DNA of 64,000 nt from Pseudoalteromonas sp. H105 (GTDB taxonomy: Bacteria > Pseudomonadota > Gammaproteobacteria > Enterobacterales > Alteromonadaceae). Location of the stretch: positions 1-64,000 of the forward strand of contig NZ_LOFH01000008.1 in assembly GCF_001469215.1 (NCBI RefSeq), given 5' to 3'. Position 1 is the first letter of the stretch. Each line of letters starts with the position of its first letter. This document shows positions 19,196 through 28,484 of the stretch, piece after piece. The position numbers were made by a program, and so were the translations under genes. Under the pieces are notes generated by a model. It was not told the origin of the DNA. It ran no database searches and was given only the letters and a program-made list of their open reading frames with translations.

Positions 19196-20097
19196 TATGA
19201 TTCTTCTGGTAAACCGATATGGGCGTTGCCGCGTCTGTAATCAATGGTAATTAAAAAATGTTTTAGTACATCATAACCAATAAGGCCTTCTACATTCCTA
19301 CCTTTAATGCGTGTGTTTGTTGTTGCAAACTGACTTCTCAGGTTGGCAGTTTCACCTTCATCAGGAATGCTAACCTGTACATTCTCCATTTCAAAAGGGC
19401 CGAACTTTAACCAAGGGATGCGAAAGGTTTCTGTCACGGCGCTGGTGGTTGCACCTCTGCTGATTTGAGATTCACGATCGATATTTTCAATCCACCCCAT
19501 TTTACGCGCTACGTTACGGTTGACTACCATTCCGCCATTGTTGCCCGTATCGAGGATTAGCCAAATCGATTTACCTTCGCTTAGCTCAACTTCAACAATG
19601 GGCATGCCAGAGCCTTTTTGTTTTTCCATCTTGATGTTTTTCATTTTACTTAAATCCAAAGCATCATGAGTGATCAAGCGCATTTTTTGATTTGGGTAAT
19701 CAAGTTGCATTACAAATTGTCGGAAAAAACCGGCACCAAATAGCAGTGAATTTTCATGATGACCTAGGTTAATTTCTACCGCATCATTAATCGTGGTCTC
19801 CATACCAAATAAATTGATAGGCACGTTATTATACGTGGCTTTATCTTCAACACCGTATACTCCACGCACCCGTGTTTTGCCCCCTTTATCAAGGTCGAGT
19901 TCATTTTTATTAATAAAGCGAGGGTTAATACCATTCATTTGTGCGCCGGTATCTAAAATTGCTTTACTAGGGATGCCAGATACGGTGGTGGGCACTTTTA
20001 CATGACCATTTTCTAACGTGAAATCTAACCAAGGTGTGACACCTGCAAACGCAGATGAGCTGACAATGCCCAAGCATAGGGTAAGTATTCGTTTCAT
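19195..20097 (-). CDS. Secreted two-lobed aspartyl protease
   Basis: Predicted periplasmic or secreted clan-AA aspartic protease. A signal peptide (MKRILTLCLGIVSSSAFA) is followed by two active-site motifs, AILDTGAQMNG (D49) and LILDTGNNGGM (D183). A second hydrophobic-Gly motif (EGLIGYDVLKHF) lies near the C terminus. Two DTG motifs in one 300-residue chain suggest an intramolecular pseudo-dimer, whereas retroviral-type enzymes dimerise. AAAGGAATAAT precedes the ATG. It forms a two-gene operon with the acetyltransferase and is divergent from the DeoR regulator. Confidence 0.82.
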   Translation of the reverse strand: MKRILTLCLGIVSSSAFAGVTPWLDFTLENGHVKVPTTVSGIPSKAILDTGAQMNGINPRFINKNELDLDKGGKTRVRGVYGVEDKATYNNVPINLFGMETTINDAVEINLGHHENSLLFGAGFFRQFVMQLDYPNQKMRLITHDALDLSKMKNIKMEKQKGSGMPIVEVELSEGKSIWLILDTGNNGGMVVNRNVARKMGWIENIDRESQISRGATTSAVTETFRIPWLKFGPFEMENVQVSIPDEGETANLRSQFATTNTRIKGRNVEGLIGYDVLKHFLITIDYRRGNAHIGLPEES

Positions 20098-20200
20098 ATT
20101 ATTCCTTTAACTTATTGTTTTTTATAGTTGTAACTTAAACATTGTGCAGGAAAATAAAATAACGTGCAAGATTAAAAATTGTTCATATACAAATGCATTT

Positions 20201-20268
20201 GTTTCGTTTAAAATCTCGCTTCTTTCGAAACGAAACTTACGAACAGGTATTTAATGACCAAACGAAAC
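20201..20268. promoter_or_regulatory. Three AAACGAAAC boxes around the DeoR-gene start
   Basis: The 9-mer occurs three times in 68 bp: inverted at 20201-20209, direct at 20228-20236, and direct inside the first codons at 20260-20268. Short TTTCG-rich repeats are common DeoR-family operators. The position suggests self-repression of the regulator gene and possibly control of the divergent protease operon. No box of this kind is seen before glmS. Confidence 0.6.
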
Positions 20269-21009
20269 ACTCAGCAACGTCGCCATACAATACTTAGCCA
20301 GGTAAATGAGCTAGGAGAAGTTGCTGTAGAGGCATTGGCTGAGCAATTTCAAACGTCTGAAGTAACTATTCGAAAAGATTTAACCGCACTTGAAAAAAGT
20401 GGTCTATTACTTCGCCGCTACGGTGGTGCGATTGCATTACCGCAAGAAATTGTTGCAAATAGCGATTCGCTTCGCAAAATGGCAATCGCACAAGCGGCAG
20501 CTAGCCTTATCAACGATCACAACCGCATCATTATAGACAGTGGCCGCACAACGGCTGCGATGATCCCTGAGCTGGCCAAAAAACGCGGGTTAGTGGTTAT
20601 GACTAACGCTATAAATGTAGCTAACCGCTTGCTTTCACTAGAAAATGAACCAACATTATTGATGACCGGCGGGACATGGGATCCTCATTCTGAGTCGTTC
20701 CAAGGTCAAGTAGCAGAGAACGTTTTACGCTCTTATGACTTTGATCAGCTATTTATTGGCGCAGATGGCATTGATGTTGAAAGAGGAACTACCACCTTTA
20801 ATGAGTTAGTAGGGTTAAGCCAAGTAATGGCTGAAGCCGCTCGTGAGGTAATCGTGCTGGTTGAGTCTGAAAAGATTGGTCGTCGAATACCAAATTTAGA
20901 ACTACCTTGGCAAAATGTGACAACGCTTATCACCGACAGCGGCCTTGCGCTTGATACACGTAAGGCACTTGAAGCATGCGGTGTACAGTTAATCTGTGCC
21001 GAGGTTTAA
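20254..21009 (+). CDS. DeoR/GlpR-family transcriptional regulator next to glmS
   Basis: DNA-binding regulator of 251 residues. The N-terminal DeoR helix-turn-helix (about 6-58) contains VEALAEQFQTSEVTIRKDL. The C-terminal sensor domain (about 75-230) has IIIDSGRTTAAM and FIGADGIDVERG, features of the ISOCOT sugar-phosphate-binding fold. It precedes glmS by 115 nt. The same gene pair occurs in Pseudomonas, where the regulator is called GlmR. Control of amino-sugar synthesis through a hexosamine phosphate signal is therefore a reasonable inference. Confidence 0.9.
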   Translation: MTKRNTQQRRHTILSQVNELGEVAVEALAEQFQTSEVTIRKDLTALEKSGLLLRRYGGAIALPQEIVANSDSLRKMAIAQAAASLINDHNRIIIDSGRTTAAMIPELAKKRGLVVMTNAINVANRLLSLENEPTLLMTGGTWDPHSESFQGQVAENVLRSYDFDQLFIGADGIDVERGTTTFNELVGLSQVMAEAAREVIVLVESEKIGRRIPNLELPWQNVTTLITDSGLALDTRKALEACGVQLICAEV

Positions 21010-21028
21010 TAGCAATTTCAATTTAGTT

Positions 21029-21055
21029 AAAAGCAAACCGACAACATTTGCTTTT
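21029..21055 (+). promoter_or_regulatory. Inverted repeat between the DeoR gene and glmS
   Basis: AAAAGCAAA and TTTGCTTTT form a 9-bp stem with a 9-nt loop, followed by ACCTTTTAATC. It may be a weak terminator for the regulator gene or part of the glmS leader. It shows no resemblance to a glmS ribozyme, and the three AAACGAAAC boxes are not repeated here. Confidence 0.5.
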
Positions 21056-21124
21056 ACCTTTTAATCATTATGACAACACATACGGCCTAAAATTAAATTT
21101 TGGCACGTGCAAATGGAGAATATT

Positions 21125-22945
21125 ATGTGTGGAATCGTTGGGGCAGTTGCAGAACGCCCAGTAAATAAAATTTTAGTTGAAGGTTTAAAGCGCCTTGAAT
21201 ACCGTGGTTACGACTCAGCGGGTGTTGCACTTTTAGATGGCAACACGCTGAACACCGTTAAAGCGGTGGGTAAAGTCGCTAACCTTGACAGCGCCCTTGA
21301 AACTGCCGGTGTTAAAGGCACGACGGGTATTGCACACACGCGCTGGGCAACTCATGGTGGCGTAACTGAAGCCAATGCGCATCCGCACATTTCAAACAGT
21401 GAAATTGCCTTGGTGCACAACGGTATTATTGAAAACCACGCCAGCCTACGTGAAGCGCTTAAAGGCGACGGCTACGAGTTTTTATCTGATACTGATACTG
21501 AAGTGATGGTGCATTTAATTCATCAACTTCGCCAACAGCACACAACATTACTTGCCGCTGTTCAAGCCGCTGTTAAGCAGTTTGAAGGTGCCTTTGGTAC
21601 TGTGGTCTTTGATAAAGCAAATGATAATGAAATCATCGTTGCACGTTCAGGCAGCCCGCTAGTAATTGGTTTGGGCCTTGGCGAAAATTTTATTGCTTCT
21701 GATCAGTTAGCATTATTGCCAGTAACACGCAGCTTTATTTACCTTGAAGAAGGTGATGTGGCACGTATTACGCGCGACAGTGTTGAAATATTTGATGCAG
21801 CCGGTAATGCCGTTGAGCGCGAAGTCATTGAATCAAACATCACCCAAGATGCCTCAGGTAAAGGTGAATACCGTCATTACATGTTAAAAGAAATCTACGA
21901 ACAGCCACTTGCTGTACGTAATACATTAGACGGCCGTTTAAATGATGACCGTGTTGCCATTGATGCCTTTGGCGACAGCGCGCAGCAAATTTTTAAAGAC
22001 GTAAAACACGTACAAATTATTGCCTGTGGTACGTCTTACCACTCAGGCATGGTTGCACGCTATTGGCTTGAGCAATTCGCGGGCGTGAGCTGTAATGTTG
22101 AGATTGCGTCTGAATTTAGATATCGCCAATCATTCGTGCATGAAAACAGCCTACTTGTGACGATTTCACAATCGGGTGAAACAGCCGATACGTTAGCTGC
22201 ACTTCGTTTAGCGAAAGAGCAAGGTTACATGGCCTCAATGACCATTTGTAACGTACCTGGCTCGTCATTAGTGCGTGAGTCAGATCTTGCCTTTATGACC
22301 AAAGCAGGCGCTGAAATTGGCGTTGCGTCAACTAAAGCATTTACCACACAATTAGTTGGTTTGTTAATGCTTACTGCGTCTATTGCGCAGGAAAAAGGCT
22401 TAGATCAAAGTGTTATTGTTAACGCAATTAAAGCGCTTCCAAACAAATTAGAAGAAGCATTATTGCTTGCTGATGGCATTGCAGACCTTGCAGAAGAGTT
22501 TGCCGATAAGCACCACTCACTGTTTTTAGGCCGCGGTTCGCAATACCCAATCGCGATGGAAGGTGCGCTTAAGCTTAAAGAGATTTCATATATCCACGCT
22601 GAAGCTTACGCAGCCGGCGAGCTTAAGCACGGCCCATTAGCACTCATAGATGCCGACATGCCAATTATTGTTGTAGCACCAAACAATGAATTGCTTGAAA
22701 AGCTTAAATCAAACGTAGAAGAAGTACGCGCACGTGGCGGCATCATCTATGTATTTGCTGACAAAGACTCAGCCTTCGCATCAGACGACACAATGCGCGT
22801 TATCAACGTAAACCATGTAGACGACGTGATTGCACCAGTGGTATATACAATCCCACTACAGTTACTTTCATACTACGTAGCGGTAATTAAAGGTACCGAC
22901 GTTGACCAACCACGTAACTTAGCAAAATCGGTTACAGTTGAGTAA
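21125..22945 (+). CDS. glmS: Glutamine-fructose-6-phosphate aminotransferase (isomerizing)
   Basis: Cytoplasmic enzyme that makes glucosamine-6-phosphate from fructose-6-phosphate and glutamine, the first step toward UDP-GlcNAc. The true start is the ATG at 21125, which puts the nucleophile Cys at position 2 ([10 protein letters not shown]); GGAGA lies upstream. The glutaminase domain spans about 1-220. Two SIS isomerase domains follow (about 285-415 and 455-590), with [28 protein letters not shown] and the C-terminal [15 protein letters not shown]. About 606 residues, normal length. A truncated, decayed copy of its 3' region lies at 24286. Confidence 0.97.
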   Translation: MCGIVGAVAERPVNKILVEGLKRLEYRGYDSAGVALLDGNTLNTVKAVGKVANLDSALETAGVKGTTGIAHTRWATHGGVTEANAHPHISNSEIALVHNGIIENHASLREALKGDGYEFLSDTDTEVMVHLIHQLRQQHTTLLAAVQAAVKQFEGAFGTVVFDKANDNEIIVARSGSPLVIGLGLGENFIASDQLALLPVTRSFIYLEEGDVARITRDSVEIFDAAGNAVEREVIESNITQDASGKGEYRHYMLKEIYEQPLAVRNTLDGRLNDDRVAIDAFGDSAQQIFKDVKHVQIIACGTSYHSGMVARYWLEQFAGVSCNVEIASEFRYRQSFVHENSLLVTISQSGETADTLAALRLAKEQGYMASMTICNVPGSSLVRESDLAFMTKAGAEIGVASTKAFTTQLVGLLMLTASIAQEKGLDQSVIVNAIKALPNKLEEALLLADGIADLAEEFADKHHSLFLGRGSQYPIAMEGALKLKEISYIHAEAYAAGELKHGPLALIDADMPIIVVAPNNELLEKLKSNVEEVRARGGIIYVFADKDSAFASDDTMRVINVNHVDDVIAPVVYTIPLQLLSYYVAVIKGTDVDQPRNLAKSVTVE

Positions 22946-22977
22946 AATCAATAGGTTGGTAATTACCTGTTGAAGCT

Positions 22978-23004
22978 AAAAAGGTGCATTATGCACCTTT
23001 TTTT
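22978..23004 (+). terminator. Rho-independent terminator of glmS
   Basis: AAAAAGGTGCA pairs with TGCACCTTTTT and is followed by further T residues, 32 nt after the glmS stop. Confidence 0.92.
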
Positions 23005-23057
23005 GTGCCTGAAACTCTGTTAACTTTAGTAAGTTATTATTATCTAAAGGATTGGTT

Positions 23058-24236
23058 ATGCGCTTACTCACCGCTTTGTGTTTTTTTATTTTTAGTTCAC
23101 ACAGTACTTTTGCACAATCGGATATGAAACACCAAAGTACAGATTACTTCCAGCAAACACTTACTTTTAAGTCGGCTGTTTTAAACGAACAGCGCACCGT
23201 TGTCGTTCAGTTGCCTAAAAGCTATCAATCTAAACCAAATAAAGTTTATCCAGTCATTTATCGTTTAGATGGCGCGGGTAATATTCCGCTTGCTAGTACT
23301 ATTATTGAGCGCTTACAAAATGATAATCGTGCGCCTGAGGTTATTATTGTCGCTATTGAAAACACTAATCGCCTCAGAGATATGTATCCTACAGTGAACA
23401 AGGAACCGCAGGGCCCAGTTGGTGAAGGAGGCGGCGCAGCAAAATTTTTAGCGTTCTTTGAACAAGAGCTTATTCCTCTCGTTAATAAAAATTATCGTAC
23501 GCATGACTATAAAGTAATTTCTGGCGCCTCTGCGGGTGGTGTATTTTCGTTATATACGTTGCAGGCCAAACCTGAGTTGTTCCAAGCGCATATTGCTTAT
23601 AGTCCTGCGGTTTGGTGGAATTATGGCGCAATGGTAAAAAGCACAAAATCGTTTATAGCTAAAACGAAAAATATGAATAACTACGTTTATATCAATATTG
23701 GCGAAGAAGCCGGCATAATGCGTGAAAGGTATGATGAATTGCAGCAATCACTGCAATCGCATAAAGTGCGAGGGTTACGCTTTTTTAGTGATGCGTTTGC
23801 TGGCATCTCGCATAACCTGACTTCTGGTGCTGGGGCATTTAATGCCTATTACAACTTATTTTTATCTAAACAAATGCCCATAAGTGCGTTAACTGACGAT
23901 GTGGCATCGATTAATGCATACTATAAAACATTATCTCAGCAATGGGGTGAGCAAATATCACCACCGGATCGCGCTGTTAGATCACTCGGTTATAACCTAA
24001 CGGATAACAAGCAGTTTACCCGTGCTATTGAGGTGTTTAAGTACAATATAAAAAATCACCCGCAATCAGTCGATGCGCTTTCAGCTTTATCTTATGGCTA
24101 TGAAATGCAAGGTAATACTCGCCAAGCGCTTAAACATATGGAATCAGCTTTAACAATTGCAGACGACTCATATCCTTATATAAATTACTTAAAAGAAACA
24201 AAAGCTAGGCTGCAAGCAGAGCTGAGCAATAACTAA
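23058..24236 (+). CDS. Secreted esterase-D-like alpha/beta hydrolase with C-terminal TPR region
   Basis: Putative exported esterase of the esterase D / siderophore-esterase family (PF00756-like). A signal peptide (ends near TFAQS) is followed by the hydrolase domain. The nucleophile elbow is SGASAGGVF (Ser near 158), and YSPAVWWNY and GISHNL probably hold the other catalytic residues. The last about 85 residues look like TPR repeats (FTRAIEVFKYNIKNHPQS). The ATG at 23058 has AAAGG seven nucleotides upstream. A decayed copy of its central part lies at 36021. The substrate could be a siderophore ester or a short-chain ester; no siderophore genes flank it. Confidence 0.84.
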   Translation: MRLLTALCFFIFSSHSTFAQSDMKHQSTDYFQQTLTFKSAVLNEQRTVVVQLPKSYQSKPNKVYPVIYRLDGAGNIPLASTIIERLQNDNRAPEVIIVAIENTNRLRDMYPTVNKEPQGPVGEGGGAAKFLAFFEQELIPLVNKNYRTHDYKVISGASAGGVFSLYTLQAKPELFQAHIAYSPAVWWNYGAMVKSTKSFIAKTKNMNNYVYINIGEEAGIMRERYDELQQSLQSHKVRGLRFFSDAFAGISHNLTSGAGAFNAYYNLFLSKQMPISALTDDVASINAYYKTLSQQWGEQISPPDRAVRSLGYNLTDNKQFTRAIEVFKYNIKNHPQSVDALSALSYGYEMQGNTRQALKHMESALTIADDSYPYINYLKETKARLQAELSNN

Positions 24237-24244
24237 TAATATTG

Positions 24245-24266
24245 CCAACTTAATTGTTGGTTTTTT
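24245..24266 (+). terminator. Probable terminator of the esterase gene
   Basis: A short stem, CCAAC with GTTGG, is followed directly by six T residues, 9 nt after the esterase stop. The stem is only 5 bp, so strength is uncertain. Confidence 0.6.
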
Positions 24267-24285
24267 ATGAAGGCTTATTCAGGTT

Positions 24286-24447
24286 AGAAGCGCTTTCGAA
24301 CAAATTAGAAGAAGCGTTATTCCGTGCGATGGCATTGAAGGTTTAGCTGATAAGCCCCACTCACTATTTTTAGGTCGTGGCTCGAAATCGCGATGGAAGG
24401 CGCACTTAAGCTCAAAGATATTTAATATATCCACGCTAAGGCCTATT
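24286..24447 (+). pseudogene. Decayed fragment of a second glmS copy
   Basis: The segment matches glmS 22430-22610 in the same strand and order: AACAAATTAGAAGAAGC, CACTCACT(A/G)TTTTTAGG, CGCGATGGAAGG and ATATATCCACGCT are shared. Small deletions of about 1, 12 and 7 nt and several stops destroy the frame. Only about 160 nt survive, from the second SIS domain. It lies just after the esterase gene and marks the left edge of the accessory island. Confidence 0.85.
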
Positions 24448-24448
24448 A

Positions 24449-24577
24449 ATGAAAACTTTTCTTGTGCCCGCGCCAAAAGCAATCTTAGAGTTCATTAAAC
24501 GCTTAACGATGAAAAAGCCTGGCCAAGGTCATGATAAACACTATAAGCCTTTTCTTACCGTCAGTGATGTTTCCTAG
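24449..24577 (+). CDS. Short ORF of unknown status beside the glmS relic
   Basis: A 42-codon reading frame from ATG at 24449 encodes a basic peptide (MKTFLVPAPKAILEFIKRLT and onward). There is no ribosome site, and it begins exactly where the glmS relic ends. It resembles no family I recognise. It may be the end of another broken gene and not an expressed peptide. Confidence 0.2.
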   Translation: MKTFLVPAPKAILEFIKRLTMKKPGQGHDKHYKPFLTVSDVS

Positions 24578-25119
24578 TAAAGAAAGGGGTTATAGGCGTC
24601 CTGCATTAACTCATAGGTTAAATCGTTCATTTGCTGTCTAACTTAGGGCTGTTCAGTTACTTTCGACTGGGATTTTTCAGTTACAGATATTAAAGAACAG
24701 TTTCCACTAAATACCGAAAAGTTGCCAAACCTCAGAACGCCTTGGAATTCGACGCCCATCAGTTAGTGATGTATGGACTGCCCAGCTTTATTTTAGACAC
24801 TTTAGAAAATGACCAAGTTATTCAAGTAGCTATTTAAGTGAAATGCAGTGGGGTTTGAATAATATAACGGCAGTCTATACATTACAGGCTCCATACCTAC
24901 ATTTATGCCGTAACATTAACGGATATTTAAAACAGAGATAATAGATAACTTAAGGTATGCGATTAGGGTAATTTAAGCTTGAGTAGAAGGGCAAAGAGAG
25001 AGTCGATTAAATAATATTTCAAAGTGTTATGTAATTTTTTCACACACATTCTGAAAGATTTTTGAGTAGCGGTCACTAATTAGATATCACTAAATCTTTT
25101 ATGGCTGAGCTATCCACCT
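24578..25119. other. Non-coding stretch with possible gene relics
   Basis: No intact gene is seen. A frame near 24743-24838 (EFDAHQLVMYGLPSFILDTL and onward, ending in TAA) reads like the end of a real protein but has no start, so it may be a relic. The part before the serine hydrolase (about 24840-25119) is AT-rich and presumably holds its promoter, which I could not place. Confidence 0.4.
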
Positions 25120-26811
25120 ATGAACAAGACAATGCAACTGAATAACAGATTAATTCCCTATCCATTGCGAGCACTGGTAATGTGTTTGCTTTTTATTCTA
25201 TGTAGTGCAAAAGCACAAGAATTTGATACAGCAAACCTCAATACGTATATAGAAAGTAAAGTTGAAAAGAATCAGTTTATGGGGGTGGTATTAGTCGCCA
25301 AGGGAGACGACCCCCTATTCTTCAAAGCTTTTGGTTTGCAAGCAATAGTTGGTGAACCAACAAATCCAGAGCTAAGAAAAGAAAAGCGTATAAAAAACGA
25401 CACCGTGTTTCCCATCGCTTCATTAACTAAACAGTTCATTGCAGTGAGTTTATTGCGGCTAAGTGAAACCAATAAATTATCTTTATCTGACAGTATTTGT
25501 AAGTATTTGACTTCTTGCCCAAAGCTTTGGAAGTCAATTTCAATTGAGCACTTACTAACTCATACTTCAGGTATCCCTGATTACACTCAAACCGCTGAGT
25601 TTAAAAAGGCTAAGTACTTGAAGCGAACACGCGATGAGGTGTTACAGCAAGTTCAGAGCAAGCCTCTAATGTTCACCCCGGGATCAACCAATCAATACAG
25701 CAATACAGGCTACTTTTTGCTAGGCGAAATCATTGAAAGAGTCACGAACCAATCGGTCGCAGAGTTTTTAAATGAAACTCTATTCGTTCCCTTGCAAATG
25801 ACAGCGACCTCTTTTTCAAGGGACTTCAAGGTTGCCGGCCATAGATCTACTAACTCAAAGATTGAAGCTACCCCTTTGGTGGATTGGAGTAATGTTTATT
25901 CCGCTGGGGCGATAACATCTAGTGCTAGCGATTTGGTTCGCTGGAATCAAGCCTTGTATAGCCACAAGGTTATTTCTACTGTTAGTTTGGCCAAACTGGT
26001 TGGTAACAATGGTACGGGTATGGGAGTGAATATAAGTCAGCGAGGCGTTCAAGAAGATAATCAAGTCGATGTTTATCAGTTTAGCGGCAAAATTGATGGC
26101 TTTACTTCGGTACTTTCGTTTTTGCCACAGTTCAACATGAGTGTTGTGGTGCTGTCCAATGTTGAAAGTGAAGCTAGCTTGCAGATTAATAGCTTTATTC
26201 TTGATCATTTAACTAAATTAAGTATTAACCAAGCAGTTTCCTCAAATCCAGTGGCGCCTTCAAATAATACATTGTCTAGCTTTGTTGGCACTTATCAAAT
26301 GGAACGCAAAGGTGTAAATACCAAGATCACCTCATTAGAAGATAAATTGATAGCTCAACTTCCAGGTATGCCGCCTATGGTATTGATAGCCAAATCTAAC
26401 AACCAGTTCCAGAGTGAAGATTTTGATGTATCGATATCGTTTAAGCAAGACAACAACAATAATGTTGTCGGCCTTATAGTTAAAATGAGAGGAATGATGA
26501 TACCAGGGCGTAAAATTAGTAATGACGTTGCAACCAAACAAGCAATCCACTTATCAGAAGCTGAATTAATTGAATTCGTTGGCAGCTACAGAATCCCATC
26601 ACAGTTTGATATTGAGGTGGAACTTCGCAATGGTACATTGTTCGCCCAAGCCACTGGACAACAGGGGTTCAATATATACCCAGAGGGCGAACAGGCATTT
26701 TTTGCCAAAGTTATCGAGCTTCAAATTATTTTCCATAAAAATGATAGCGGCAGAGTAACTGCATTAACTATAAAGCAGGGCCCGGTCAAAACTAAGGCGA
26801 ACAAAATTTAG
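25120..26811 (+). CDS. Secreted serine hydrolase (class C beta-lactamase / CubicO family)
   Basis: Predicted periplasmic serine hydrolase of the beta-lactamase/DD-peptidase superfamily. A long signal peptide (about 1-32) ends near CSAKAQ. The catalytic domain (about 35-365) has S-x-x-K as S101-L-T-K104 and the tyrosine motif Y193-S-N195. About 180 further residues form two similar beta-rich modules (SFVGTYQMERKG near 387 and EFVGSYRIPSQ near 485), as in other serine hydrolases of this kind. It may act on peptides or esters. It starts the accessory island and is followed by an anti-sigma/sigma pair, which may control it. Confidence 0.85.
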   Translation: MNKTMQLNNRLIPYPLRALVMCLLFILCSAKAQEFDTANLNTYIESKVEKNQFMGVVLVAKGDDPLFFKAFGLQAIVGEPTNPELRKEKRIKNDTVFPIASLTKQFIAVSLLRLSETNKLSLSDSICKYLTSCPKLWKSISIEHLLTHTSGIPDYTQTAEFKKAKYLKRTRDEVLQQVQSKPLMFTPGSTNQYSNTGYFLLGEIIERVTNQSVAEFLNETLFVPLQMTATSFSRDFKVAGHRSTNSKIEATPLVDWSNVYSAGAITSSASDLVRWNQALYSHKVISTVSLAKLVGNNGTGMGVNISQRGVQEDNQVDVYQFSGKIDGFTSVLSFLPQFNMSVVVLSNVESEASLQINSFILDHLTKLSINQAVSSNPVAPSNNTLSSFVGTYQMERKGVNTKITSLEDKLIAQLPGMPPMVLIAKSNNQFQSEDFDVSISFKQDNNNNVVGLIVKMRGMMIPGRKISNDVATKQAIHLSEAELIEFVGSYRIPSQFDIEVELRNGTLFAQATGQQGFNIYPEGEQAFFAKVIELQIIFHKNDSGRVTALTIKQGPVKTKANKI

Positions 26812-26866
26812 ACCGATATTCCGAAATACAAGTTTAGTAATATGACAAATATTAATGGTGAATGAA

Positions 26867-27532
26867 ATGAAATGTGATGAAATCAAAGCGCTAATTAATG
26901 CGGCTACTCTGGCTGAGTTACAAGCCAACAAAGAGATAGTGAATCACACAAAGACCTGTACAAAATGCGCAAGTTATTTAGAGACCAAACAGGCTGATAA
27001 AGCCATCGAGGTTCTGAGTACTCAGCAATTTTCATCAAGCAAAAAAAATCAGCTTTTAGAAAGTGTTAAGAAAATTTCAAAGGAGTCAGCAAAGCAACTT
27101 AAAATCGCTTTGTTAGGATTGGTAGTGAGCGTGTTTGCGTTAGTTTGGTTTGTGAATTTGGGTGATATAGAACTTGCTGGCGCTATTATCTTGTCGGCGT
27201 GGATTATTGGCTCTGCGGTGTATAGCTCTTACCTTGCTCGCAAAAAGAATAGGGTAGAACATTCTCTTATTGAGCTTGATACTTCTTTGTTTGAACATTG
27301 CCGAAAAGATATCACTTTTAAAATTAGAGTAATTAAAATTTTAGGCTCAATATTAATGTTCGAAGCGATCGTTTTGATTGTCGCTATATTAGTTAAAGGG
27401 ATAACGGTATCGTCTGGGCTACCTATTTTTATTGGCTTATCTGCGATTTTTTCGCTTTTTGTCGCCTATCAGTTTTTGGTTGTAATGCCTCGTTTAACCA
27501 ATGAGTTAAAATTGTTAAATGAGGCAACCTAA
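26867..27532 (+). CDS. Putative zinc-finger anti-sigma factor with membrane helices
   Basis: About 220 residues. The N-terminal 45 residues contain a cysteine near the start and an H-x3-C-x2-C motif (HTKTCTKC), the pattern of zinc-binding anti-sigma domains. Four hydrophobic helices follow (for example IALLGLVVSVFALVWFV and FEAIVLIVAILVKGITV). It probably holds the ECF sigma factor encoded 2 nt downstream at the membrane. Start choice is uncertain: 26855 is also in frame, and I prefer 26867 because GGTGAA lies upstream. The anti-sigma gene precedes the sigma gene, the reverse of the common order. Confidence 0.7.
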   Translation: MKCDEIKALINAATLAELQANKEIVNHTKTCTKCASYLETKQADKAIEVLSTQQFSSSKKNQLLESVKKISKESAKQLKIALLGLVVSVFALVWFVNLGDIELAGAIILSAWIIGSAVYSSYLARKKNRVEHSLIELDTSLFEHCRKDITFKIRVIKILGSILMFEAIVLIVAILVKGITVSSGLPIFIGLSAIFSLFVAYQFLVVMPRLTNELKLLNEAT

Positions 27533-27534
27533 GC

Positions 27535-28053
27535 ATGTTTGGATTATTTAGTACAAAACCTAAAGCGATAAATCACGATGATTTGACGTTTAAGCAAGTC
27601 TTTGATGACTACTACGACTATGTATTGCGTTTAGCACTTAATTTGTCGGGAAACTTGGCTGACGCCGAAGATATCACACAAGAAGTGTTTATAGGCGTCA
27701 ATAATGGTTTGACTCGTTTTCAGGGAAAGTCACAATTAAAAACATGGATTTATCGCATTACCATTCGCATAGCCTGTCGGTATCTCAGTAAAGTAAAATC
27801 AATGGACAACATTGATGATTTGAAGGCGGGGGCTACTGGGAAAGCGCAACAACCTAATAGGGCTGAAACAGATGTACTTGCAATAATGCGTAAACTTCCT
27901 TTGGAACAACGTACATTAATCAGTTTAAGTGCAATCAAGGGGTTGTCTCATCAGCAGATTGCTAGCATCTTGAACCTCCCAGCGGGAACTATTGGTTCAA
28001 GACTGCATACAGCTCGGAAAAACCTCTCTCAATTAATTTCACAACATACGTGA
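27535..28053 (+). CDS. ECF-type RNA polymerase sigma factor
   Basis: Sigma-70 family extracytoplasmic-function factor of 172 residues. Region 2 (about 22-88) has YYDYVLRLALNLSGNLADAEDITQEVF. Region 4 (about 118-166) has LPLEQRTLISLSAIKGLSHQQIASILNLPAGTIGSRL (described in two parts: the LPLEQR helix and the GTIGSRLHTAR recognition helix). No region 1 or 3 is present. It is spaced 2 nt from the putative anti-sigma gene and so is co-translated with it. Likely targets are nearby island genes, but no promoter consensus could be derived by eye. Confidence 0.9.
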   Translation: MFGLFSTKPKAINHDDLTFKQVFDDYYDYVLRLALNLSGNLADAEDITQEVFIGVNNGLTRFQGKSQLKTWIYRITIRIACRYLSKVKSMDNIDDLKAGATGKAQQPNRAETDVLAIMRKLPLEQRTLISLSAIKGLSHQQIASILNLPAGTIGSRLHTARKNLSQLISQHT

Positions 28054-28099
28054 GCGGCATAACTCGATTAACACATCATATGCCAGTATTTGTGCCGCC

Positions 28100-28140
28100 G
28101 TGAAACAACTGTGAGCCGTTAGGTTGTTTCACATGGTTTT
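28100..28140 (+). terminator. Terminator-like hairpin after the sigma-factor gene
   Basis: GTGAAACAAC and GTTGTTTCAC form a perfect 10-bp stem with a 13-nt loop, followed by ATGGTTTT. It lies 46 nt after the sigma-factor stop. The T-run is weak. Confidence 0.6.
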
Positions 28141-28253
28141 AGCAATTATCGTTATTTTGTAGGTGAGCCACGTTTTCTTTTGTTTCAGTTACATATAGGT
28201 TTACTAAAGCAAAGATACTGAAGTGTTTTAATCGGCGTTAATGCATCGTTGAA

Positions 28254-28297
28254 ATTAAAAATAAAACGACACCTAAATACGATTATGCGGGTGTCGT
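28254..28297 (-). terminator. Terminator for the leftward ToxR-like regulator gene
   Basis: ACGACACC and GGTGTCGT form a perfect 8-bp stem with a 16-nt loop. Read leftward it is followed by TTTTATTTTTAA. It lies 188 nt past the stop of the minus-strand regulator. Nothing else coding is seen in 28054-28484. Confidence 0.65.
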
Positions 28298-28484
28298 GTG
28301 GCAGCTATGCCGCGCCATACTTCAACGGCCGTCACAATAAGATGCATTGGTCTGACTAAAGATGATTTGGATAACGACTTCAATGAGCGAGTTTTGTAAT
28401 TACTAATACAAACTCGACATTGGACATAAACATTTTGAAAACTAATGATAGAAACATTGTTTATATTGAATAAAAAATCCTAGT

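Noticed and set aside
21010..21124. Possible glmS riboswitch/ribozyme in the glmS leader
   Set aside because: The leader is only 115 nt, lacks the ribozyme core, and that ribozyme is a feature of Gram-positive bacteria.
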